Shown here one piece after another: positions 1 through 5,196 of a DNA stretch of 5,306 nt. Each line of letters begins with the position of its first letter. Positions within the stretch are counted from its first letter, which is position 1. Location: positions 1-5,306 of the forward strand of contig MGSU01000311.1 in assembly GCA_001799195.1 (NCBI GenBank), read 5' to 3'. The position numbers and the translations under genes are program-made. The stretch comes from Deltaproteobacteria bacterium RIFOXYA12_FULL_61_11 (GTDB lineage: Bacteria > Bdellovibrionota_F > JAHFAK01 > YA12-FULL-61-11). Below the pieces are notes generated by a model that was not told where the DNA came from, ran no database searches, and was given only the letters and a program-made list of their open reading frames with translations.

Positions 1-1
1 C

Positions 2-100
2 AGGATCCTCTCCGAACTCGATCCGCGCATCGAGCTCGCCGCTTGTGTGGAGCAGGCCGAGGTGATCGAGTGCAGACCGTGGAGACCTTGCACGATCTGA
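2..100 (+). other. Possible 3' end of an unrecognised reading frame, cut by the window edge
   Basis: A plus-strand frame is open from the window edge to a TGA at 98-100. It begins RILSELDPRIELAACVEQAE and ends in a Cys/Trp/Arg/Pro-rich tail. The first part uses G/C-ending codons like a real gene of this GC content. The tail is encoded by the repeat at 55-94, so the end of the frame may have been replaced by repeat sequence. The opposite strand also reads plausibly here, because the bases around 20-36 are nearly self-complementary, so the strand is uncertain. I recognise no family. Confidence 0.2.
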
Positions 101-131
101 GGCGCGATAGACACATCAGGCCCCCTTCTGG
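55..131 (+). repeat. Direct repeat, copy 1 (77 bp)
   Basis: The first 40 bases (55-94) are identical to 4583-4622. The alignment continues without gaps to 131 against 4659, with 13 mismatches in the last 37 positions, all counted by eye. The two copies have the same orientation and sit about 4.5 kb apart. The mismatches show no third-codon-position bias in any frame, so this looks like non-coding repeated DNA rather than a shared protein segment. I see no integron-type R boxes, no terminal inverted repeats and no tRNA end in it. Its class is unknown. Confidence 0.85.
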
Positions 132-420
132 GAACCTCGTTTGACCCACGTTGCCCAATACGCACTACCAACTTCGTAGGCCGTTCGAGCACCGTGGGAA
201 GCACCAACTCGACATACCCCCCCAAAGGCCGCGGCTTGGATCGAGGCCAGATCGGTGCCATAGGTCGCTACTGTCTCTGTGGGAACCGCACCTTCTCGAG
301 GAGAGCCATCTCCCCCTCTTTGCCGGACCATGCCAACATCCCCGGGTTCGGGTCGACGTTGCGAGAGAGAGCATTGTACCGGTCGGCCACCTCCTAGGTC
401 AGGAGAACTCCTCATTCCAT
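101..420. other. No recognisable gene
   Basis: Several short frames are open on both strands here, but none gives a recognisable protein. None has a convincing start with a ribosome binding site. The plus-strand frame that continues into higB from 151 is not credible as coding, because the conserved HigB N-terminus begins only at 457. The tail of repeat copy 1 lies at its left edge and the higBA promoter at its right edge. A decayed gene cannot be excluded. Confidence 0.5.
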
Positions 421-449
421 TTGACGTATAACGTATGGCGTTATACTAT
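421..449 (+). promoter_or_regulatory. higBA promoter
   Basis: TTGACG (421-426) matches a -35 box at five of six positions. Two -10 candidates follow: TATACT (442-447) at 15 bp spacing, or TACTAT (444-449) at 17 bp. Either places the transcript start about one to four bases before the higB ATG at 457. The box positions are seen directly; promoter activity is inferred. Confidence 0.7.
426..446 (+). promoter_or_regulatory. Putative HigA operator (perfect inverted repeat)
   Basis: GTATAACG (426-433) and CGTTATAC (439-446) are perfect inverted 8-bp arms around a 5-bp spacer. The palindrome begins at the last base of the -35 box and covers most of the -10 box. HigA-type antitoxins are known to repress their own operon through palindromes over the promoter, alone or with the toxin. 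Bound HigA here would block RNA polymerase directly. Confidence 0.75.
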
Positions 450-456
450 CAACGGT

Positions 457-738
457 ATGATTACCTCTTTCACCTGCAAAGAAACTGAGAGGATTTTCCA
501 CCGGCATTTCTCCAAGAAGTTCCCGCCGGACATCCAATTGATCGCCTTCAGGAAGCTGCGTATGCTCCATCACGCCCACACGCTGCAAGATATAAGTGTA
601 CCACCAGGAAACCGGCTCGAGCGGCTCCAAGGGAACCGGGAGCAGAGGTATAGTGTACGCATCAATGCCCAATTCCGCCTTTGCTTCGTATGGATCGGGC
701 ATGACTGTCGGGACGTCGAGATTGTGGATTACCATTGA
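457..738 (+). CDS. higB: HigB-type (RelE/ParE superfamily) mRNA interferase toxin
   Basis: A 93-residue toxin of the RelE/HigB family, whose members cleave mRNA at the translating ribosome and arrest growth when not neutralised. The sequence shows the family signature in order: an N-terminal MITSF strand, the basic RK pair at 32-33, PPGNRLERLQGNR at 49-61, the strand YSVRINAQFRLCF at 65-77, and the C-terminal DYH. Length is normal for the family. The ATG at 457 is chosen because conserved family sequence begins there; the upstream in-frame extension is unlike any HigB. No Shine-Dalgarno sequence precedes it, and the promoter predicts almost no 5' leader. It is followed 12 bases later by its antitoxin, the typical higBA order with toxin first. 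No residue appears lost, so it is probably active. The cleavage specificity cannot be read from sequence. Confidence 0.93.
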   Translation: MITSFTCKETERIFHRHFSKKFPPDIQLIAFRKLRMLHHAHTLQDISVPPGNRLERLQGNREQRYSVRINAQFRLCFVWIGHDCRDVEIVDYH

Positions 739-746
739 AGAGAGGG
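739..746 (+). promoter_or_regulatory. Ribosome binding site of higA
   Basis: The purine-rich AGAGAGGG starts directly after the higB stop codon and ends four bases before the higA ATG. The contrast with higB, which has no visible site, suggests that the antitoxin is translated more strongly than the toxin, as expected for an addiction module. Confidence 0.6.
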
Positions 747-750
747 CCTC

Positions 751-1068
751 ATGAAGAAAGACATCTCCCCGCTGCATCCCGGTGAAGTCCTGGCCAAGGA
801 GTTCCTCGAACCTATGGGACTCACCCAGACCCGACTGGCCATGGATCTGCACGTCCCCCCTCGCAGGATCAACGAAATCGTCCTGGGGAAGAGGCGGATC
901 ACGGCCGATACTGCCTTGCGGCTGGCCAGGTATTTCGACGTGTCGCCCCAGTTCTGGCTGGGGCTACAACTCGACTACGATCTCGAGGTCGAGGAGGATC
1001 GCTCCAGCGACCGCATCGAACGGGAGGTACTGGTCAACCGCGCTTTCGAGGAGATCTCTGGAACCTAG
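751..1068 (+). CDS. higA: HigA-family antitoxin, HTH (XRE/Cro-C1 type) repressor
   Basis: A 105-residue antitoxin that should bind and neutralise HigB and repress the shared operon. The N-terminus has the family pattern LHPGEVLAKEFLEPMGLTQ (residues 8-26), running into the helix-turn-helix. LTQTRLAMDLHV (24-35) is the first helix and turn, and PRRINEIVLGKRRIT (37-51) holds the recognition helix. TALRLARYFDVSPQFWLGLQ (54-73) is the conserved last helix of the domain. The acidic and charged C-terminal tail (about 78-105) is the likely flexible or dimerising part. Length is normal. The gene follows higB by 12 bases with a good ribosome binding site. Its likely operator is the palindrome at 426-446. 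No terminator hairpin is visible after the stop. Confidence 0.93.
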   Translation: MKKDISPLHPGEVLAKEFLEPMGLTQTRLAMDLHVPPRRINEIVLGKRRITADTALRLARYFDVSPQFWLGLQLDYDLEVEEDRSSDRIEREVLVNRAFEEISGT

Positions 1069-1077
1069 GATTTGGGG

Positions 1078-1347
1078 TTACCACGTCTGTACGCCGGCAA
1101 AGAGGTGGTTGCGGTAGGTCGGCCAGTGGTAGAGAGTTTCGGGGTTGAAGTCAGCGCCGTAAGGCCAAGTCACGATGCCGGCGAACGGGTCGAAGGCGAC
1201 CTGCTTGAACTGGTCGAAATCGGCGAGCGCGCCGTACTGTGTCTGTGCAGCATAGGGGCAAGGTCGACCGTTCTTCAGGTCCTGGGTGTCCATAGTTACT
1301 GCGAAGTGCTGGCGCCCATCAGAAATCGAACCGCGTGGAGGATGCAT
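1078..1347 (-). CDS. Small DUF2442-like protein
   Basis: An 89-residue frame whose C-terminal half matches the DUF2442 pattern: an F-K-Q-V strand (DFDQFKQVAFD), then IVTWPYGADFNPETLY, equivalent to the family's W-P-x-G-A-D-x-x-P-x-x-L-Y core. DUF2442 proteins are small, and some are paired with DUF4160 partners in toxin-antitoxin-like loci; no DUF4160 is visible here. The N-terminal half (about residues 1-40) does not clearly show the usual first strands, so this may be a fragment joined to foreign sequence. An internal ATG (residue 19, at 1293) is an alternative start. No ribosome binding site is evident. It ends 9 bases from the higA stop in convergent orientation, and its 5' part overlaps the glycoside-hydrolase-like remnant on the other strand. 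Function unknown. Confidence 0.5.
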   Translation of the reverse strand: MHPPRGSISDGRQHFAVTMDTQDLKNGRPCPYAAQTQYGALADFDQFKQVAFDPFAGIVTWPYGADFNPETLYHWPTYRNHLFAGVQTW

Positions 1348-1778
1348 CCTCGGAGGGGCCTATTCGTCTCGAACCGAATACGGTACACGAGATTTCCAGA
1401 GATGACACCATCCTCCAAGAGCAAGAACTCCCCGATGTCTGGCAGAGCGAGGACGCGATCATCCCTCCCCCGGTAAGTGGTACCAGCACCGGGAACAACC
1501 CCCCCGGGGATGGATCAGGGGATCCCGGGACCCTGGAGCCACCCGACAATGGCAACCCAGGAACTCCGGTAACGCAAGAGAACGAGGACCCATTCTACCC
1601 GCGCCGCATCCCGGCAGCGGGGTATATCTCGCTGGCTGATACTGGCTTCAGCCTCGATGGAACCTCCTGGCGTCCCTTTGGCGTGCAGTATTGGCCATCC
1701 TATGTCCATCTGGCCACCGATGGAAAGGATGTAGCCAGATTGTTGGTCCTGTTAGCGAGGGCGATCGCCCCGTACTGA
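1296..1778 (+). pseudogene. Remnant of a secreted glycoside-hydrolase-like protein
   Basis: The frame opens after a TAG at 1293-1295 and has only a weak GTG start (1335) with no ribosome binding site or signal peptide, so the 5' end appears lost. It encodes an acidic segment ending PDVWQSEDAI, then a Pro/Gly/Ser/Asn-rich linker (about 1462-1590) typical of extracellular multidomain proteins. Next comes GFSLDGTSWRPFGVQYWPSY (about 1642-1701), which resembles the first strand of cellulase-like TIM-barrel enzymes (an F-x-x-D-G-x-x-W-R-P-x-G-V-x-Y-W pattern). After about 1735 the frame becomes an uninformative Leu/Ala run and stops at 1778, while coding character continues in the frame two bases on. 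The roughly 150 residues left before the next module are too few for a barrel, so I infer an internal deletion with a frame change. Family assignment is tentative. Confidence 0.5.
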
Positions 1779-3127
1779 AGACGATTGCAGCGGAGAAAGC
1801 TGCCCTCACGACTCCGCTACCTCAGGACAAGCGCGAGGTCCGCTTCCTTACTTTTGACCGGGATGACACGGTGAACCGAGCCCAGAAGAGACTCGACCTC
1901 GCGGAAACCTATGCCGCAAACCAAGCGGCCGGGTATACAACCAAGGTCATCACACCTTGTTCAAACACCACCTCTGCCCAACCTCGGAAAGGGGAGGCCA
2001 TCATGTGCGTGGGGAATGTTCCCTACAATTTCCACTGTCCGGCGACCTGTCTAGGAGGCCATTTCGACCTTCTCCAAATCAAGGATGCCCAAGGGCAATG
2101 GTGCGATGTCGAGGATTATTCCGTCATCCCGGTCAAGGCTGGTGAACCTGTTATACTGCGTGCGGTGATACAAAATACCGGTGAGGCTGCCTGGTTGGAT
2201 GTGGGGGCGGCGGGGGCAACCAAGGGCTCGGTGCGCCTCGGCAATAAAAAACGACACATTCGCATTATGCCGCTGGGGGATTCTCGCACCAACAGACCAG
2301 GCCTTCAATCCTACCGCTACTGGTTGCAGCAACGTTTGCGAACGGCTGGTTATAACGCCATCGATTTTGTCGGCGTACGCCATGATGGGGTCCCTGAGCT
2401 CGAGTATGACCAAGATCACAACGGCATTCCCGGCTGGACAGCCAAGAGGATACTCGACGGCTTTGATAAACAACCCGCCAAGGGCAGCCTTCGGGTCTGG
2501 CTCCTGCACGATCGACCTGATATCGTTCTAATACATTGTGGATTCAATGATTTGCGATCTTACGTGCAGAATGATGGCTTCACGTGGCAAAAGGCGATTG
2601 CAACTACGATCCAGGACCTCGACGCACTCATCGACTTCTTAAAAGGGCAGCATCCCCGCATCGTCACCGTTGTGGCAAAAATTTTCCCCGGCGCAAAGAC
2701 CGAAGAATTTCCTGCAGTCAATGACGCCATGGTCACCATTTTCAATGAGAAGCTCGAGTATCTCGGTGCTGAAAAAAGCACCGCGGAAGCCCCGGTGATC
2801 ATCGCCGATCATTACACCGGTTTCGATATTTTCGGTGTCGATGGTGCCGATGGAATTCATCAGAACGAAAGCGGCGCACGGAAGATGGCTGACCGGTGGT
2901 TCGACGTCTTGAAACCCCTACTTGACGATTCAAGGTATGGGTTTGCCCCCATTGTCACCCTGCCAGTACCGCGCCGGATAGCATCCCAGGATCAATGGGA
3001 AATACCATCGTCTCCTTTTCTAAAAGGGTTCAGTGGGTTCCGTGTTCTCGATCTCGCCCTCAACGCGTATAACTTGGCGTGGTTCGGTGAGACGAAACGT
3101 CAGGTCGTCTTATACACAGTCCCCTGA
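1691..3127 (+). CDS. SGNH/GDSL hydrolase (acetylxylan-esterase-like, CE3-type), chimeric N-terminus
   Basis: The reading frame is 478 residues from a TTG that is probably not a true start. Residues about 20-185 are an unassigned segment ending in a beta-sandwich-like piece with the motif QNTGEAAWLDVG (161-172). Residues about 188-412 form an SGNH hydrolase. Block I is IMPLGDS with nucleophile Ser198; the block II glycine lies in GIPGW (245-249). Block III is GFND with oxyanion Asn286, and block V is DGIH with Asp387 and His390. The catalytic set is complete. The order RIMPLGDS, WTAKRI, PDIVLIHCG and DGIHQN resembles carbohydrate esterase family 3, which removes acetyl groups from xylan, but the substrate is inferred. 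Residues 413-478 are unassigned. No signal peptide is visible, although family members are usually exported. The esterase part appears less GC-rich than corA. Its stop lies 8 bases from the corA stop. Confidence 0.75.
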   Translation: MAILCPSGHRWKGCSQIVGPVSEGDRPVLKTIAAEKAALTTPLPQDKREVRFLTFDRDDTVNRAQKRLDLAETYAANQAAGYTTKVITPCSNTTSAQPRKGEAIMCVGNVPYNFHCPATCLGGHFDLLQIKDAQGQWCDVEDYSVIPVKAGEPVILRAVIQNTGEAAWLDVGAAGATKGSVRLGNKKRHIRIMPLGDSRTNRPGLQSYRYWLQQRLRTAGYNAIDFVGVRHDGVPELEYDQDHNGIPGWTAKRILDGFDKQPAKGSLRVWLLHDRPDIVLIHCGFNDLRSYVQNDGFTWQKAIATTIQDLDALIDFLKGQHPRIVTVVAKIFPGAKTEEFPAVNDAMVTIFNEKLEYLGAEKSTAEAPVIIADHYTGFDIFGVDGADGIHQNESGARKMADRWFDVLKPLLDDSRYGFAPIVTLPVPRRIASQDQWEIPSSPFLKGFSGFRVLDLALNAYNLAWFGETKRQVVLYTVP

Positions 3128-3135
3128 CTGAGACA

Positions 3136-4296
3136 TCATCTCGGGAGTTTATCCCGGTGAGGGCCGGAACCACCTGCTCGACCGGGTCCCCCCAACCAGC
3201 CCCGGTGTCTGAAGTACCACAGGAAGCCGAGGACCGTCAGCAGCATCAGGGTGAGAGCAAAGGGGTAGCCGAGGTACCATTCGAGTTCGGGCATGTTCCA
3301 GGGCGAGGCCGAACGGTCGAAGTTCATCCCGTAGAGGCTGGCGATGAAGCTCAATGGGATGAAGATGGTGGCGATGAGCGTGAGCATCTTCATCGCCTCG
3401 TTCATGCGATTGCTCACTCCGGCCAGGTGCAGGTCGAGGAGGCCTGCGCTCAACTCGCGCAGGGTCTCGACGGCGTCGAGGAGCTGCGCGGTGTGGTCGT
3501 GGCAATCGCGGAAGAAGGGGAGCGTCGCTTCAGAGACCGGTCCGGTCTCGCCACGCTCGAGCTTGGAGATCGCCTCCCTCGAGGCGGCGAGGATCCTCCT
3601 CAACATCTGGAGGTCGTGGCGGACTGCGTGCAGTTCGGCCACCGTGCCTTCTGCCGCAGGGGCGACCACCTGCTCCTCGAGGTGCTCGAGGCGCGCATCG
3701 AGCCTCTCGGTGACGGGGAAGTAACTGTCTATGATGGCATCCATAACCGCATACGCCAAGTAATCGGCCCCAGAAGTGCGGAGCCTGCCGCCGATAGGTG
3801 CGTTTCTGATGCGGTGGCGCACGGGTTCCAGGCAATCCCCGGGCAGGCCTTCCTGGATCGTGATCACAAAATCCTTGCCGAAGAAGAGGCTGAGCTGCTC
3901 CAGCGAGAGGGACTCTTCGTTGGTTGGCATCTGGAGGACGACATAGGCATAGTCGCCGTATTCTTCGGCCTTCGGGCGCTGGTGGAGGTTGACGACGTCC
4001 TCAAGTGCCAAGGAATGGAGGCCGAACAGGTCTCCCAATGCCTTGAACGTGGCGGCGTCTCCGACTCCTTCGATGTTCACCCAGAGGAGCTGCGACCCGG
4101 TGCGGAAGGCTTGCAGCGCCGCCACGCTGTCGAGGTCGCGCTCGGTCACACATGTTGCATCGTAGGCAAGGACCTGCAGGCGCGGAGGGTGGGCATCCTG
4201 GGGGGGAGAGATGGTTCCTGGCGGGCCTGCGATGACCGAGGTCGGGAGGAAACTCGCCGATCTCCGTTTACCTCGTTTCCTGGTCCCTCGTGTCAT
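3136..4296 (-). CDS. corA: CorA-family magnesium/cobalt channel
   Basis: A complete 386-residue CorA, a homopentameric inner-membrane channel taking up Mg2+ and also Co2+ or Ni2+. An Arg/Lys-rich N-terminal extension (1-40) precedes the cytoplasmic alpha/beta domain. LALEDVVNLHQRPK (96-109) matches the Thermotoga-type segment holding a regulatory metal-binding Asp, here probably Asp100. FFRDCHDHTAQLLDAVE (261-277) probably carries the partner Asp267. The long stalk helix covers about 190-302. Transmembrane helix 1 is about 303-322 and ends in the signature YGMNF (GMN at 323-325); helix 2 is about 343-362, followed by the basic YFRHRGWL. The tail after 368 is Gly-rich and basic. The ATG at 4296 is supported by GGAGAGGA six bases upstream. 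Length is close to the family norm. The gene stands alone, converging on the esterase gene. Confidence 0.96.
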   Translation of the reverse strand: MTRGTRKRGKRRSASFLPTSVIAGPPGTISPPQDAHPPRLQVLAYDATCVTERDLDSVAALQAFRTGSQLLWVNIEGVGDAATFKALGDLFGLHSLALEDVVNLHQRPKAEEYGDYAYVVLQMPTNEESLSLEQLSLFFGKDFVITIQEGLPGDCLEPVRHRIRNAPIGGRLRTSGADYLAYAVMDAIIDSYFPVTERLDARLEHLEEQVVAPAAEGTVAELHAVRHDLQMLRRILAASREAISKLERGETGPVSEATLPFFRDCHDHTAQLLDAVETLRELSAGLLDLHLAGVSNRMNEAMKMLTLIATIFIPLSFIASLYGMNFDRSASPWNMPELEWYLGYPFALTLMLLTVLGFLWYFRHRGWLGGPGRAGGSGPHRDKLPR

Positions 4297-4302
4297 CGCG
4301 CG

Positions 4303-4310
4303 TCCTCTCC
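4303..4310 (-). promoter_or_regulatory. Ribosome binding site of corA
   Basis: On the minus strand GGAGAGGA lies six bases before the corA ATG, a strong Shine-Dalgarno match with normal spacing. It decides the start codon. Confidence 0.8.
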
Positions 4311-4338
4311 GAATATCGTCGCAGCCGATTAGCGTTTC

Positions 4339-4593
4339 TTGGTTCGAGAGTTCTATTCCTCGGCTTCCCTGTCAGTCGTTCTAGGGGTTACCTTTGCTGT
4401 CGGTCAAGAGCGTTCTGTAATGCGTTGTAAGTATGTAGAGGACGACAAGATCCATGTTGGACTTCGGGTAATCACAATCGCTGACAAGGTTGAGCTGATG
4501 GTGAGTGGACTCTTCCCGCGCGTTGAGCACAAAATCCATAAAATCCAAGGACTATCGAAAGCCAGACTCGGTTTTTACCCCCGGCCGAGGTGA
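4339..4593 (+). CDS. Weak hypothetical small ORF
   Basis: An 84-residue frame from a TTG at 4339, or 57 residues from an ATG at 4420. Neither start has a good ribosome binding site, and the first lies over the corA upstream region. The second half reads KIHVGLRVITIADKVELMVS, with alternating hydrophobic and polar residues like beta strands, so it could be a remnant of a real protein. The stop codon (4591-4593) falls inside repeat copy 2, which means the repeat supplies the last residues. The local sequence appears less GC-rich than corA. I recognise no family, and it may be spurious. Confidence 0.2.
   Translation: MVREFYSSASLSVVLGVTFAVGQERSVMRCKYVEDDKIHVGLRVITIADKVELMVSGLFPRVEHKIHKIQGLSKARLGFYPRPR
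4378..4407 (-). promoter_or_regulatory. Candidate corA promoter
   Basis: On the minus strand TTGACC (4402-4407) is a good -35 match, and TAGAAC (4378-4383) is a four-of-six -10 match at 18 bp spacing. Transcription would begin near 4371, leaving a leader of about 75 bases. I see no convincing Mg2+-sensing riboswitch in that short leader. Confidence 0.35.
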
Positions 4594-4659
4594 TCGAGTG
4601 CAGACCGTGGAGACCTTGCACGGGGTGAGGCACAAGAGGTGTATCACGCACCTTTCTGG
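4583..4659 (+). repeat. Direct repeat, copy 2 (77 bp)
   Basis: Same-orientation partner of 55-131: identical over 4583-4622 and about 65% identical over 4623-4659, without gaps. In this copy the diverged half can form a hairpin, AGAGGTG (4635-4641) pairing with CACCTTT (4649-4655) through one G-U pair. Copy 1 cannot form it. A second, weaker hairpin, CTGGT (4656-4660) with ACCAG (4669-4673), follows. There is no U-tract, so these do not look like an intrinsic terminator. Confidence 0.85.
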
Positions 4660-4793
4660 TTTATCTTCACCAGTGTGGGGAACGGGTTGAGGATTTCGAT
4701 GAGAGCGGTCGGTTGTACGGTTCATCCGCATCTTCTGTTGTAACCAAAATAACAGCATGTAATCTTTGCGATGAGGATGATTGATGGCGGCCC
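4660..4793. other. Intergenic stretch, no gene seen
   Basis: About 130 bases between repeat copy 2 and the end of the peptidase pseudogene. It holds the short CTGGT/ACCAG hairpin and an AT-richer patch around 4735-4770. I see no promoter, terminator or RNA gene that I can defend. Confidence 0.4.
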
Positions 4794-5196
4794 TCAACCC
4801 AGCATGCTCACGAACTCGGCGATGACCGCGACCTGGTCCTCGCTCTCTGCGGTGAGGACGATCGGTCGGTAGCGCGGGTTGAGTGGCTCGAGCGTGATGG
4901 CGATATGGTGCCAGGACCCATCGGCTTCTTCGTGCTTGGCGCTGCGATAGCGTTTCACGGTGTAGCTGCCGCCGGTCACCGGGTCTGCGAGGTCGCGATG
5001 TTGGACCAGAACGATGCGCCCCTGGCGTGAGCCGGTCACCGGGCTGCGAAACAGGCAATAGGAGCGGTGCAGGATCTTCGGTTCCATCGAGTGCCGACTA
5101 CCTGTGCCACGAACATGCCCGGTCCGAGGCGGCAGGGTTGGGCTGGCCTCGCCCAGGCCTCGGGCTCGACGGCCTGGACCGAGCCGAAGGTACCCG
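4794..5196 (-). pseudogene. S24/LexA-like peptidase domain, C-terminal part of a larger protein, frameshifted
   Basis: On the minus strand two frames join into one S24 domain. From about 5196 to 5093 one frame reads GTFGSVQAVEPEAW, then LGPGMFVAQVVG. From 5090 the next frame reads SMEPKILHRSYCLF, then YTVKRYRS, ITLEPLNPRYRPIVL and VIAEFVSML to a TGA. The Ser of SMEP and the Lys of TVKR correspond to the LexA/UmuD Ser-Lys dyad. One base is missing between 5090 and 5093, between VVG and SMEP. S24 domains mediate self-cleavage of repressors, and similar ones occur at the C-terminus of DEAD/DEAH helicase-like proteins; that parentage is from memory and tentative. No N-terminal part exists here: upstream sequence belongs to a transposase fragment. 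With the frameshift and the missing 5' end this should be non-functional, unless the frameshift is a sequencing error. Confidence 0.7.

Noticed and set aside
55-131. Integron attC site
   Set aside because: Toxin-antitoxin cargo and repeats suggested it, but I found no properly spaced RYYYAAC and GTTRRRY boxes and no complementary arms. The repeat-to-repeat span also holds several genes on both strands.
151-456. In-frame upstream extension of higB
   Set aside because: The frame happens to be open, but the product resembles no HigB, runs through the promoter and operator, and the family N-terminus starts at 457.
1072-1476. Plus-strand ORF opposite the DUF2442-like gene
   Set aside because: No recognisable motif and no ribosome binding site; the minus strand carries the DUF2442 core instead.
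3142-3156. Terminator hairpin CGGGA-gttta-TCCCG between the esterase gene and corA
   Set aside because: The stem is only five pairs, lies inside the corA coding sequence and has no T-tract on either strand.
3157-4332. Long open frame (391 codons) on the plus strand opposite corA
   Set aside because: It is the antisense shadow of an unmistakable CorA gene in GC-rich DNA. Its product is Glu/Val/Arg-rich low-complexity sequence with no domain, and there is no ribosome binding site.
4971-5050. Short direct repeats (GCCGGTCACCGGG) 60 bases apart
   Set aside because: Both encode the S24 segments SPVTGS and DPVTGG. The similarity is explained by repeated protein motifs in a former coding sequence.
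4552-5058. 168-codon minus-strand ORF overlapping the S24 pseudogene and repeat copy 2
   Set aside because: The product is Arg/Pro/His-rich with no motif, and the recognisable S24 protein uses the other frame.
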